NCBI GenBank assembly: GCA_030849465.1 | Contig: JARVLF010000010.1 | Coordinates: 620,001-684,000, forward strand | Direction: 5' to 3' | Length of the DNA: 64,000 bases | From: Moesziomyces globuligerus | Lineage: Eukaryota; Basidiomycota; Ustilaginomycetes; Ustilaginales; Ustilaginaceae | Part shown: in pieces, positions 11,702-21,226 of the stretch | Layout of the letters: the number at the start of each line of letters is the position of its first letter | How positions within the stretch are numbered: the stretch's first letter is position 1 | The notes under the pieces: model-generated | Seen by the model: only the letters and a program-made list of their open reading frames with translations | Database searches by the model: none | What the model was told of the DNA's origin: nothing | Made by a program: the position numbers and the translations under genes

Positions 11702-13180
11702 ATGTCCCCTTCGTATCGCCGTCCTAGACCAAGTGGTGATCTCGGCCCTGATTGCATCGTTCGGGTGGTCCCATTGTCAGGCTGCCAGCACCAGCGTCAG
11801 CGCGAACACCATCGTCATTGCCACGTCCGACCATGCGACTGCTCTCCGCCTTCTGCTGAAGAGAAGCGGCCGAAAATTGAGCGAGCGTCGACGAGCACTT
11901 TAAGAGCCGGCTGTCCGCGGAGCAGCTGTTTGGCTCCAGCTCATACGCACTCGGCACCGTCATCGGCCTGTGCGACGACAAGCCACTTCGGCAGTCAGGA
12001 TGACCCGGGACTCAGCGCAAAACAAGATCCAGAAGGCGAGGCGACACGTCAGCGCGGCGGGCGAAGCAAGAGGGCAAGGAGCGATCTCGATTCAGTCTCG
12101 GAATCAAGACGCGAAAGTGCGCCACCTACGCTGTCTGGCGAAGCTGCTTATGCGCAGTCCGACGACAGCTACCTTCCCTGTTGTGGCCGATGCGCCACGG
12201 ATACGATCAGTACGGGCAGAGAAGCTACCTGGACGTATCACGTGCGCAAGGAGCTGGTGGCGTGGCATTCGGAGGTGTTTCGCGAGCTCGTGTGGGCCAG
12301 GCCGAGAGGCCTGAGCGCGACTGGCAACGAGGAGCCTGGTGTGGCCGAGGTTTCTCTGGCGCTGCCGGATGCCGCGAGCTTCGGAGTGCTGCTCGACTAC
12401 TTTGAGAGCGGTAGCTTCGAGCGTCTGGCTAGCGCGATGGAATCGGGCGCAGTGCGGTGGCAGAGCGTGATGCTCAACGCACGCTACCTACGCGTATCAG
12501 AGGAGCTCAAGATGCAGCTCGGGGCATGGTGGCGACACCGGCAGGGTCTCACGCACCGGGGCTCGCTGCCTGCCCAAGCTGTGGTGCCATCGCACCTCAG
12601 ACAGATCCACGCCAAATCATCAGCTCCTGGCAGGCTCGGCGAAGGCGGGGGCCGCCCGAGAGCGTACACCACAGGCAATGGAGGCAGACCCAGCCTGAAC
12701 GACAGGCTTAGCGAATCGAGAAGGATGCTTACACCGGCCCGTGCCCTATTTTCCTCCACCATCACCTCAGACGCCTCGGCGGAGCAGTCAAGTGCAACTA
12801 AACGGACAAGAGAGGGCGATGCAATGCAGTCTCCGCGGTCGCGAGCAGTAGAAGCCAGGGGCAAGGCGCAGCACACATCCAGCAGCGAGCCAGAGCCGTC
12901 CGGATCCGCAGTCCGGAGCCCAACGTCACATGCGCTCCCTCGGCTCAGCCCGGCGCCGTCAAGATCGAGGAGTCGGCGCGACAGCCGGCCCGGCGGTTCA
13001 TCTGGTGTCTTGCGCACCGACTCCCGCCAAGCTGCGCCGCGGTCGCTGGCAACGACGCGTAAAGATCGTCCCGCAGCGCTGCAGGCGATGATGAGCAAGC
13101 GACCACGCGCTCTCTCGAGCCTTGCGTACTACTGTTCTATCAGTGCCGAGAGCACCATGGCTCCGCCTGTGACGCGATGA
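11702..13180 (+). CDS. BTB/POZ-like protein of unknown function
   Basis: The frame is open from 11561, but the first in-frame ATG is 11702, with A at -3 and a TATA box 105 bases upstream. This gives 492 residues. Roughly residues 165-275 look like a BTB/POZ fold: GREATWTYHVRKELVAWHSEVFRELV matches the usual pattern of an internalised residue followed by a buried F at the dimer strand. Next come EVSLALPDAASFGVLLDYFESGSF and WQSVMLNARYLRVSEELKMQLGAWW. The C-terminal 200 residues are Ser/Arg/Pro-rich and probably disordered. The first 140 codons have weak third-position GC, and two other frames (about 11679-11900, then 11881-12000) look at least as protein-like. The N-terminus may therefore be wrong, or the gene may carry frameshifts. 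No consensus introns were seen. The upstream PRE cluster suggests induction by pheromone. Confidence 0.6.
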   Translation: MSPSYRRPRPSGDLGPDCIVRVVPLSGCQHQRQREHHRHCHVRPCDCSPPSAEEKRPKIERASTSTLRAGCPRSSCLAPAHTHSAPSSACATTSHFGSQDDPGLSAKQDPEGEATRQRGGRSKRARSDLDSVSESRRESAPPTLSGEAAYAQSDDSYLPCCGRCATDTISTGREATWTYHVRKELVAWHSEVFRELVWARPRGLSATGNEEPGVAEVSLALPDAASFGVLLDYFESGSFERLASAMESGAVRWQSVMLNARYLRVSEELKMQLGAWWRHRQGLTHRGSLPAQAVVPSHLRQIHAKSSAPGRLGEGGGRPRAYTTGNGGRPSLNDRLSESRRMLTPARALFSSTITSDASAEQSSATKRTREGDAMQSPRSRAVEARGKAQHTSSSEPEPSGSAVRSPTSHALPRLSPAPSRSRSRRDSRPGGSSGVLRTDSRQAAPRSLATTRKDRPAALQAMMSKRPRALSSLAYYCSISAESTMAPPVTR

Positions 13181-15283
13181 TTCGAATGGAGCTCTTGTTA
13201 CCAGGGGACATGGAGATGGCTGTGAGGAAGTCAAGCCTGAGAACAGCACCTGGCGCGGGTGTGATTGGATCGATCGGGAAGCGATGCTGATCATCGGCGC
13301 AATGCAAAGAGCCACACAAGCGTTCCCAAGCTCGGCAGCGGGCCTGCGGGTAATGTGCAGGCTGCGTGGCGCGCCAATGCGTGGCGCTTGCCAAGCGAAG
13401 CGCGCCCGCTGCTCACACGCTGGAAGCGAGCGGGGGTCGAGATACCGAAGCGAGGCACTGCGATCTGAACCAGCACGCCAGGCCCAGCGCCCGTGTCCTC
13501 AGAGATTGTCACTTACAGTAGCAGCGTCTAAGTTACAGTGTCGGAGGCTTCGACATCAGCAGCTTGTGTCCCCAGCGCAGTAGGTGGTCAAGTTGCGAGC
13601 CGTGGATCGCAAGGAAGAGGCACTAGGGAAACGGATCCACCCGCCTTGTTCGCCCTGCGGAGGTGGTTCTGGCCTAGGGGGAGGGCGGTTTCAGGCTGAA
13701 TCCAGACCGAGACCGCCACCTCCAGTTGGGCTGCTCTCTGCCGCTTGCAAGCGGCGTCAAGCGCCACTGTTTTGCCTCGCTTCCTCCCGTGTTCGAGCCG
13801 GATGCGTTGGCCCAGTGAAGCTGGAAGCGGTCTGCGCTACATGCAATGCCGAAACAGGGTGTACGCGCCGAAACATTAGTGGCACAGCTTCAGAGGCCGT
13901 CGTGCGCTGGACGGACTCCTCTGATGCGTGGCGAGCGCCACCACCAGATGCGAATCGCCGCTCCGAGAGAGATGCGGCTTGGCCCGTGTCGAGGCGCTGT
14001 GCACGGCTCCCGCCACTTGCGTCGAACTTGACTCAGTGTCTGTAGCCAGCTCCAGACTCCGCTCTGCCATTTCCTTCCTTTCCTTTTTTTTCGCTCAACT
14101 GAGTTCAGAGTTTTGAACGTCAGTGAGCGCCGCACTGCACCGCGTGGGAAGCGTGGCAGCCACCAACACCAGCTGCAACTGTGGCTACTCGCCATCGTCG
14201 TTGGTGGCTTCCGGTCGTCGTTGCGCTAGGTACGAGCCCGGGCGCAGCTGATCTTCTCGAGATTGACAGGCAGCAGATGACACGGGGCGAAGTAGGGGGA
14301 GCGGCAAGAGCGGGCGGAGGGTTTGACAGGTCGACGTGATATGAGATGTACGTTCGACAGCGCCATGAGGCGAGGTGCGAGCCTGGAAAAAGTCGCCGCA
14401 CGCTGCGAGTGCGAGGGCGGAAAATGAAATGGAGCTGAGAGTCGACCGCCGCGAGCTGCTGCGGATGCACCCTGCAAGATCTCAGTTATTTTCGAAAACA
14501 GCTGACAGCCGAACGTGGCTATCCGCCCTTACAGCTGCCCCGTTCACTCGGTTCCTCTTCCGAAGACAACAGCTTGCCCGCCGCCCTGCCGTGGTAGAGT
14601 GGCTGTCGCCGTCAGATTCAGCGACATGGCTTTGCTCGCCCGCTGCCTGCTCACACAAAGCACGCGTGCCCAGCCTTGCATGGGTGGCGCTCCTCGACGT
14701 CCCAACCGACAGGGCTGCCGCTCGCCTTCCTCGGCCAATCGCTTCGACACAATCATCGCTCCCCTTGCAGCGTGTGACGCTTGCGCTTCCGTTCCGAGCA
14801 AAGCAACGTTACTTAACCACTGGCTCGTGACTGCATTCGCTGTTCCTCGAACCTCATCTTAACCTCCCACGCCTCGCTCGGTTCCCAGATACGTGCATCC
14901 ATTCCGAGCCTCATCCTCGCCTGCTTCGTCCCCCACGCCGCTTCCACCTGCGCCACCACTCCCCGCTGCAAGGCGCAATCACGAGCTCCAGATCACCCCG
15001 GCTTCGCGCAGCTGCACTCGTCGGCGACCATCTGCCAAATCCCTTGTCAACACTGCAGCGCTTCTTTTCAGCACAGCGTCCTGGACTCTCTCGTGGAATC
15101 GCCGAGCTCGAAGCGATCCTGTCAAAGCCCGCCAGTCCTTCCACACGGTGAAGCTCTTGTCTTGGTCAGCGGCCAGGGTTATATAACAAGACCGCTTCGT
15201 TTTCGCTTCGCTCCCAGCCGCCCCGTAATCCCGCCCATCCTTTCCCTGCACTCATCCCAGTCCTGTACTGCGCTGCTCTCAAG
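13181..15283. other. 2.1-kb intergenic region, no gene seen
   Basis: This region holds the 3' flank of the BTB-like gene and the promoter of the seven-helix protein. A pyrimidine run with eight T lies near 14090. Open frames are short and low in coding character. A TATA box stands near the downstream gene. Confidence 0.65.
15179..15186 (+). promoter_or_regulatory. TATA box of the seven-helix membrane protein gene
   Basis: The palindromic TTATATAA lies 98 bases ahead of the ATG at 15284. Confidence 0.55.
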
Positions 15284-16519
15284 ATGCCCGACTGGAAGAG
15301 CCCTGTCGTGGCGGCGCACGCCTTCTACGCTGCGTCGGCCCTCATGTGGGTGTGTGTGGGCCTGTTTGCCTACGACACGCTCCACTTCCTCCGCTTTGAC
15401 CTCTCGATCCTGACGGGTCGTCGACCGCGCAGATGGCCGCAGCTGCCCTACATCTTCAGCCGCCTGGGCTTCTGGACCTACATGCTGACCAACATCTACT
15501 TCGTCTTGGCGGGCACCGAGTTCAACTGCAACGGCGTGCTTCAGGCCGTCGAGATGCAGATGGGCTGGATCGCCGTCTCGTCGTCGATGTTGCTCGCGTT
15601 CCGCGCCGTGTGCGTGTACTCGGGCAAGGCTCGCACCGCCGTGTCGGTGCTGCTGACCGTCATGACGCTTTGCCTGCTCACCGCGTGGATGGTGGGCGTC
15701 AAGGACACCAAGGCCGCCTGGGTGCCTGGAGGCGGCAACCCGTGGCAAGACGGCGCGTGCGCCTTCACCTACATGTCGAAGCAGTACTCGATCAAGTACA
15801 TCGTGACCATCGTCTTCGACATGGTGGTCATGCTCCTCACCGTCGTGGGCGTCGTGCGCATGAACGGCGGTTCGCGCATCGGCACGGTGCTCATCAAGCA
15901 GGGCATCCAGTACTTTGTGCTGACCACGCTTGTCAACGCGCTCGTCACGGCGCTTACGCTTGCCGACCTCAACCCGGTCATGTCGCTGATCGGCGCGATT
16001 CCCAGTGCCACCGTTTGCGTCATGTGCTCGACGCGGCTGTACGTCGAGCTCGCCGAGGAGGCGGCGCCCAAGCCTGAGGGTGTCAGCTCGTCGCGGCTCT
16101 CGTCGTCGTACACCAGCTCGGGCGCCGAGAAGGTCGCACGCTTCTTCAAGCGCTCGAGTCAGAATCCGTCCCAGCTGCACCCGTCGTTTGCGCTGCGCAG
16201 CACGTCCTCGTCCAACAATGGTACTGCCGTTGCGGGTGTCACTTCGCTCAACTACACGGTTCGCAACGACTCGCAGTCGCGCGTCGACGACAAGAGCTTC
16301 GCCATTAGCTCGCACGACGACCTCGAGGCGCAGACCATGCGTCTGAAACCGGCCACCGTCGTCAACATCGTCGAGGAGCACACCATCGTGCGCGAGCCCA
16401 TGCCCGAACACCTTGCCGGCGTGTTGTCCGGCCGTTCCTCTGAGGCCGATGGCGAGGGCGTGCGCGACCACCCTTACACTGCTGTCAAGGGCCACTTCCC
16501 GCGCCTGAGCAAGTCGTAG
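15284..16519 (+). CDS. Seven-transmembrane protein of unknown function, receptor-like layout
   Basis: This is an intronless gene of 411 residues starting at ATG 15284. Hydrophobic helices lie at about 9-31, 58-80, 93-112, 118-138, 170-195, 210-232 and 237-257, giving seven passes. The N-terminus is very short, and the serine-rich C-terminal tail of about 150 residues contains many RSS/SSR stretches. A conserved-looking STRLYVEL segment follows the last helix, as in the large basidiomycete families of orphan seven-helix proteins. There is no pheromone-receptor (Pra) or rhodopsin retinal-lysine signature that I can identify. The tail would be cytosolic if the N-terminus is outside. Function is unknown. 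Confidence 0.8.
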   Translation: MPDWKSPVVAAHAFYAASALMWVCVGLFAYDTLHFLRFDLSILTGRRPRRWPQLPYIFSRLGFWTYMLTNIYFVLAGTEFNCNGVLQAVEMQMGWIAVSSSMLLAFRAVCVYSGKARTAVSVLLTVMTLCLLTAWMVGVKDTKAAWVPGGGNPWQDGACAFTYMSKQYSIKYIVTIVFDMVVMLLTVVGVVRMNGGSRIGTVLIKQGIQYFVLTTLVNALVTALTLADLNPVMSLIGAIPSATVCVMCSTRLYVELAEEAAPKPEGVSSSRLSSSYTSSGAEKVARFFKRSSQNPSQLHPSFALRSTSSSNNGTAVAGVTSLNYTVRNDSQSRVDDKSFAISSHDDLEAQTMRLKPATVVNIVEEHTIVREPMPEHLAGVLSGRSSEADGEGVRDHPYTAVKGHFPRLSKS

Positions 16520-17079
16520 CCCTCGAAACATCCGTTCGTTTCAGATCTTCCTAGCGCTCCCAAAACGGAATCCATCTAATCGAAATCTACACTGGGTGCA
16601 ATGCGTGCGGACGATTCGTGATCACACCCCCGATGCTTAATCGCGAGACGAAGCGCATTCGCCCTCGAAGCTGTGTTTCTTCGTGCTTGTCCTCTCGAGA
16701 CTAGTCGTGTCCATCGTAAGATGAGCCTCCTGGAGAAACGAGAGTGAGTGCGGGGCCTGGGCTCCTTGAGGTCCGCCAAGTGCGTGGGTGCGGTTGAATT
16801 TACAGCGACGCTTTGGCCTCCACTACTGCACTGGCGTTGTGTTCCGCAATCCGAGCCTTGGCGTAGACACGCGCGATAGAGCCACTCGACTCGGCACGTC
16901 ACAGCGTGCTTCATTCCTTTCTACCGACCACACTCCGCACCACTCTTCGAGCCGTGCTTCGCAGCCCGCGCTGCTCGCGTCGTCGATAATCTCCCCGTGT
17001 CTTCCGGCTAACCTTCGACGGATAGCCCGCACCCATCCGCTTTACGACGCCGGCACACTAGTGTCGCTGAAAGCTAGCC
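16520..17079. other. Intergenic region between two tandem membrane-protein genes
   Basis: This 560-base stretch holds the 3' flank of the seven-helix gene and the promoter of the VanZ-like gene. No gene is seen. Confidence 0.7.
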
Positions 17080-17757
17080 ATGCCACGGCTTGAAACGAGT
17101 TCAGGATGGTCTCGGTTGTCTGCGGACATGAAGGCGCTCGTTGCTCCGGGGACGGGCTCATTCAGCGAGCGCGGCGCAATCCTCAAATCCGTGCTTCTGC
17201 GTTCAGTGCGCGTGACAGTGGGTGCGCCCGGGTCGGCGCCGGTGCTGCCGCTTCGGATTCGACCCGCCTTTGTGGTGCTCAATGTGCTCGACCTGGTCTT
17301 GCTCGGCATCCTCGGCTTCCATCCTCGCGGCCAAACTTGGATTCGGCTCAACGATAAGCTGCTCCACTTCGTCTGTTTCTTCCTGGCCACAGCCATGTTT
17401 TACATGATCTGGGATGTGGACGAGCCCGCACGGGCGAGCTATCTGTGGCGCAACGTGTCGCTCATCCTCTCGGCCGTCACCTGCCTACTGGTCGGCGGCA
17501 TCGGCTCCGAGATCGTGCAAAGTCTCCTGCCGTACAAGCAATTCCAACTCGGCGACATTGTGGCAAACCTGCTCGGTTCGTCGCTTGGACTCTGGTTCTC
17601 TTACCATCTCGAGAAGAGGTACCGCGCTCGTAGGGAGCTCGAACGGCTCTATGCGCCGCTTGACATCGAGGACTACGGTGACCTCGACGACGACGACGAC
17701 AGCGCAGACCTGAACCCCGCGCCCAGCCCCAGATCAAGTCTCAAGACCGCAGACAGC

Positions 17758-17788
<31 letters not shown>

Positions 17789-17991
17789 ACAAAAAGACTC
17801 GCTTCGCGGCAGACGTGTGGGACGACTCGCTCGACATCGACCCTGTCTCCTCGCGTGCTCCCACCCGAAGTGCTACCACACCCGCATCAGCTAGCACAGC
17901 ATCGACATCGCGACAGGACATCTTCACCATTGACGACAACGACCCACCCTCCCCACCTTCGCAGCCAAACGTATGGACGCAGGCCCAATGA
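17080..17991 (+). CDS. VanZ-family membrane protein
   Basis: The intronless 303-residue protein starts at ATG 17080; an in-frame ATG lies at residue 17. Four hydrophobic segments lie at about 68-86, 98-116, 127-148 and 160-178. They carry the VanZ pattern: DKLLHFVCFFLATAMFY in the second, GSEIVQSLLPYKQFQLGDIVANLLGSSLG across the third and fourth. The Lys-Leu-Xaa-His, Glu and Asp-Xaa-Xaa-Asn positions are the family's conserved polar residues. The C-terminal 110 residues are disordered, with an Asp run near 206-212, a Thr run near 227-233 from ACG repeats, and Ser/Thr/Pro stretches. VanZ proteins are best known from bacteria, where the prototype affects teicoplanin resistance. Their role in fungi is unknown. 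Confidence 0.8.
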
Positions 17992-18259
17992 AGAGCTTTG
18001 CCGAGTCAAATCTACAGCCTCGACACCTTTGGTTTCCTGTCCGTCCCGAGCATAGAATCGCGAATTGCACCACATGATGAGGAGCGGAAGAGACGAAAAG
18101 AACCGTACGAGAATTGCGAGTAAGCAGGATTGGTATACAAGAAAGAAGGGGCGAATGTCCGTGTACTGCGCGCGCGGAGAGATTCGTCGAGGCGCGAACG
18201 AGCGCGACCGACGCAGACGAGATGGAGATACAATGACGAAGGTGCGAGGAAGCGAAGTG

Positions 18260-18892
18260 TTAGGCTCCGGTCGGGTTGAGCACCTGCTGGAAAAGCTGCT
18301 TGGTCGGTAGCATGTTGGGAGGACGATTCCTCAAGAAGAGCGGCGAGAGCTTCTGGCCGTCGAATTGGTGCAGCTGTAGCGCAAAGGCCGAGACGCCTGG
18401 ACGCATGAAACCGGGGTGATCATCCTTGTAGTTGTACCAGGTCGGGATGAGCTCGAACTCCGAGTAGTGGTAGATGGCGCTGGTCTGGGCACCACAGGGG
18501 TCGAGGACCTGGATGTAGCCGTCTGCTGGGAAAGGAGTGAGGGTGAGGGAGCCGTTGGAGTGGAGGGTGTAGTTGCCATGCTGCCAGATGAGCGAAGCCT
18601 TGAAGCAGCGGTTGGTGGCTGCGTTGGAGGTGAACTGATACCTGGCCTCCTCGAAGAAGCCGTCCTCGGTGAAGGAGTAGCTGATGCCCGCGGTGGCCGG
18701 TAGTTTGAACTCCTGCGTGATGGGATTGAAGAAGTCCAGGCCCGTTGTGACGTTCTGCGAGCCGGAAGACCATGTGCCGAACAGCGAGGTTACGTTCTGC
18801 AGCGCAGCATCCTGCGCGACCACGCCGCTGAGCGCAGAGGCCAGCGCCACGACCGCAGAGAACGAGAGGACGAGCTTCGACATCATCCACAT
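18260..18892 (-). CDS. ROT1: Rot1-family ER chaperone
   Basis: The frame is open further upstream, but the ATG at 18892 is followed at once by a signal peptide (MSKLVLSFSAVVALASALSGVVAQ), so I start there; ATGs at 18886 and 18883 are equally possible. The product is about 210 residues. The family signature is clear: LFGTWSSGSQNVTTG, FFNPITQEFKLP, ISYSFTEDGFFEEARYQF, then a Cys pair in NRCFK and DPCGAQ, and HYSEFELIPTWYNY. N-glycosylation sequons occur at NVT (twice), NYT and NGS. Rot1 assists folding of glycoproteins and cell-wall beta-1,6-glucan synthesis in the ER. I see no C-terminal membrane segment. It converges with the VanZ-like gene, 268 bases away. Confidence 0.9.
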   Translation of the reverse strand: MWMMSKLVLSFSAVVALASALSGVVAQDAALQNVTSLFGTWSSGSQNVTTGLDFFNPITQEFKLPATAGISYSFTEDGFFEEARYQFTSNAATNRCFKASLIWQHGNYTLHSNGSLTLTPFPADGYIQVLDPCGAQTSAIYHYSEFELIPTWYNYKDDHPGFMRPGVSAFALQLHQFDGQKLSPLFLRNRPPNMLPTKQLFQQVLNPTGA

Positions 18893-21226
18893 CGGAGTTT
18901 GAGCGATGGAGCCAGAAGCTCGATTGATAGGATGGATGATGATGGTGGAGGAAGGGTAAGCCGGCAACGCGTTGGCGGCCGGAATGCGAGTGGATCGGCG
19001 CTGATGGGAATTCCCACTTTGTGACTTGCGTGCCGATGGGCCCACCCCAGTTTGCGCTCGAGCTGCACGCGAAAGGCAAGTCTGGCAACCTAGCCGAGGC
19101 AGCCTTGCGCATGAGCAACGCTCCCGCGAACCGAAGGGCCCGTTGCTCCGAGCCTGGGGCTGGCTACTGTAGCCGCACACGGCAGCTGGCAGCTCCTCCG
19201 CCATGCTCCCATTTCCAAAATAACCTAACCTCGAAATTCGAAAACTACGTCAACGGTGCAACCCCATCCATCGCAACGCAGCTGTGCTGCGTCGCTGCTG
19301 CCCAAAGGCTCAGAGCGCCTCATCGCCCGCGGACGCGACTCAGCGCGTTTTCGGACAAGAGTGTTAGAGTGCATGGCTGGCTGTCAAAACATCACCACGC
19401 ATCCAGTGTCAGAGAACGGCCGCAACGAGATACTGTATGACTTGGCGAGATTCTCCAGTTAGTGACCGACCACATCAACGCAGCCGAATTCAACAAAAGG
19501 AAAGGCAACATCCGGGTTTCATAGTGTCACGAACAGCCGGTCTCAGGCAGTGTATGATCGATACTCATTGCAGTGTGTGGGCGCAACGACACATAACCAA
19601 CGTCTAGACAGACAGAGCCCTTCACGATTTGCTCTGCGTTGTGTGCTAAGCAGACTGACTGGTGGTTATCAAGGTCTGCAGGGTATTCTACAACGTCACG
19701 ATTGAGGTCAGTCGTATTCACGCAGTCTCTTCGCCATGAGTCTACAAGGCACGAGATCCATAGGCAAACAACCAATGAAGCCTTCGAGACTCGAAGAAAT
19801 GAACGCTCTTGTGGACTTGCGCGGCCATGCTGGAGGCTGAGCGGAAGCGCGAAGCGGAAGCGAGGGCGCAGGGCGTGCTCAGATCCGTGTCCAAGGCAGC
19901 TCATCAGCTGGAGCAGCGTACATGGCGGTCGATGACAAAGCCCGGGGGAAGGGGGGTGGAGCGCAAAGCTAAAAGTCTGCTGGACGACGATGACTGGAAG
20001 ATGAGCCCAGTCAGCGTCATCGACGTTTGGCAGGGACGGCCGAGTCTGGAACTACGGCGCAGGACACGACTCCAAGTCGCGTTGGCATCTTGTCATTGAC
20101 CAGCAACAGTGCATCGTCGACCGCAACTCAGGTCCATGTATCGATATTGACCTGACTTTTAACAGCCTCGTGAAGCACCTAGACTGAAAGGCGCAGCAAT
20201 GCCGGCTTCTTCGGCATACATCCAGCCTCATCTTCAAGCTCATGACGACCACAAACGAGAGCGGTGAGTGACACTTTGCCGTAAGACTCTTGGCTCGCAT
20301 AAACCTGATGCAATCGCCTCCAGCATCGCCGTGCCCGTGTCGAATACATTCGCCCCTGATCGCTGCGACTATCTGCGGCTCGGGTGACGATCTTTCAAGC
20401 TCATCTAGAGTCTCGTACGGTGTGCGAGGATTGTACGGTTCGTCCGTTCGCAACGTCAAGTGTGACCGCCGCCATGACCTTCTCCGCCTAGGAAGGCATG
20501 ACTTCAACGCAATTTTCTAAGGACAGCGCGCGCGTTGACACCGCAGTCTCCGCACTTTCTCCATGCTGTAACGCCTCGGATCTTTCATCCCGATCTTTCA
20601 ATATCGTGCGCGTGTTTGTGCCCCCACTTTCAAAGGTATGACGAACAGACAGCGCCGACCACCCCACCGTCATGACGCCCAGATCCGAAGGCGAGCTGCC
20701 AATCTCTTGCATGTCGAGAGCGGGTCCTTTCGGTTGGGATGCAAGCTGGTCGGATTTCACCGAAATGGTGAGAAGGCGCGGCGGCGCAGGGCTGTCAAGC
20801 AAGCGAGGAGAGGAGTGCAATTTCGAGTGCGCACGTTCTGACCATGCAGCAGCGCAGCACGGACGCACGCGTCTCGAAATGTGTGGGAGGCACCAGGCCC
20901 GTGTAGCTTGCCTGCACGGCTCAGCTAGAGCAAAGAAGCGAAAAAACATCGCTCAATTCACGCTCGTGGCTGGCCGACTGTGGGTCGCAGCAAGAGTGCG
21001 AGTGCGCAGCCGGCCGGTTACACTTCCACTCGAACAAGCTTTCGCACCATCATCGCCGTCCTCTGCCGACGACCTTCTGCCGCTCGACCGCAGCGTCCAA
21101 CGACGACGGTACATTTCACCGCGCACCTCCGCTGCTCGACGAGAGGGCCGTGCGTGATTGCAGCCCCGGCACGCTCCATCGCGACCGTCCGGGTGTCCTC
21201 GTCACGTCGACGTCAGCGACAGAATC
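18893..21226. other. 2.3-kb divergent intergenic region between ROT1 and the Pho80-like cyclin
   Basis: This region carries both promoters. Open frames such as 20052-20507 on minus are low-complexity shadows. No RNA gene was recognised. Confidence 0.65.

Noticed and set aside
15179..16531. 450-codon minus-strand frame rich in His, Asp and Arg
   Set aside because: It is the exact antisense of the seven-helix gene with the composition typical of a shadow frame.
18893..19204. N-terminal extension of Rot1
   Set aside because: The extra 104 residues are Arg/Ser-rich and would bury the signal peptide, so translation is placed at the ATG just before it.
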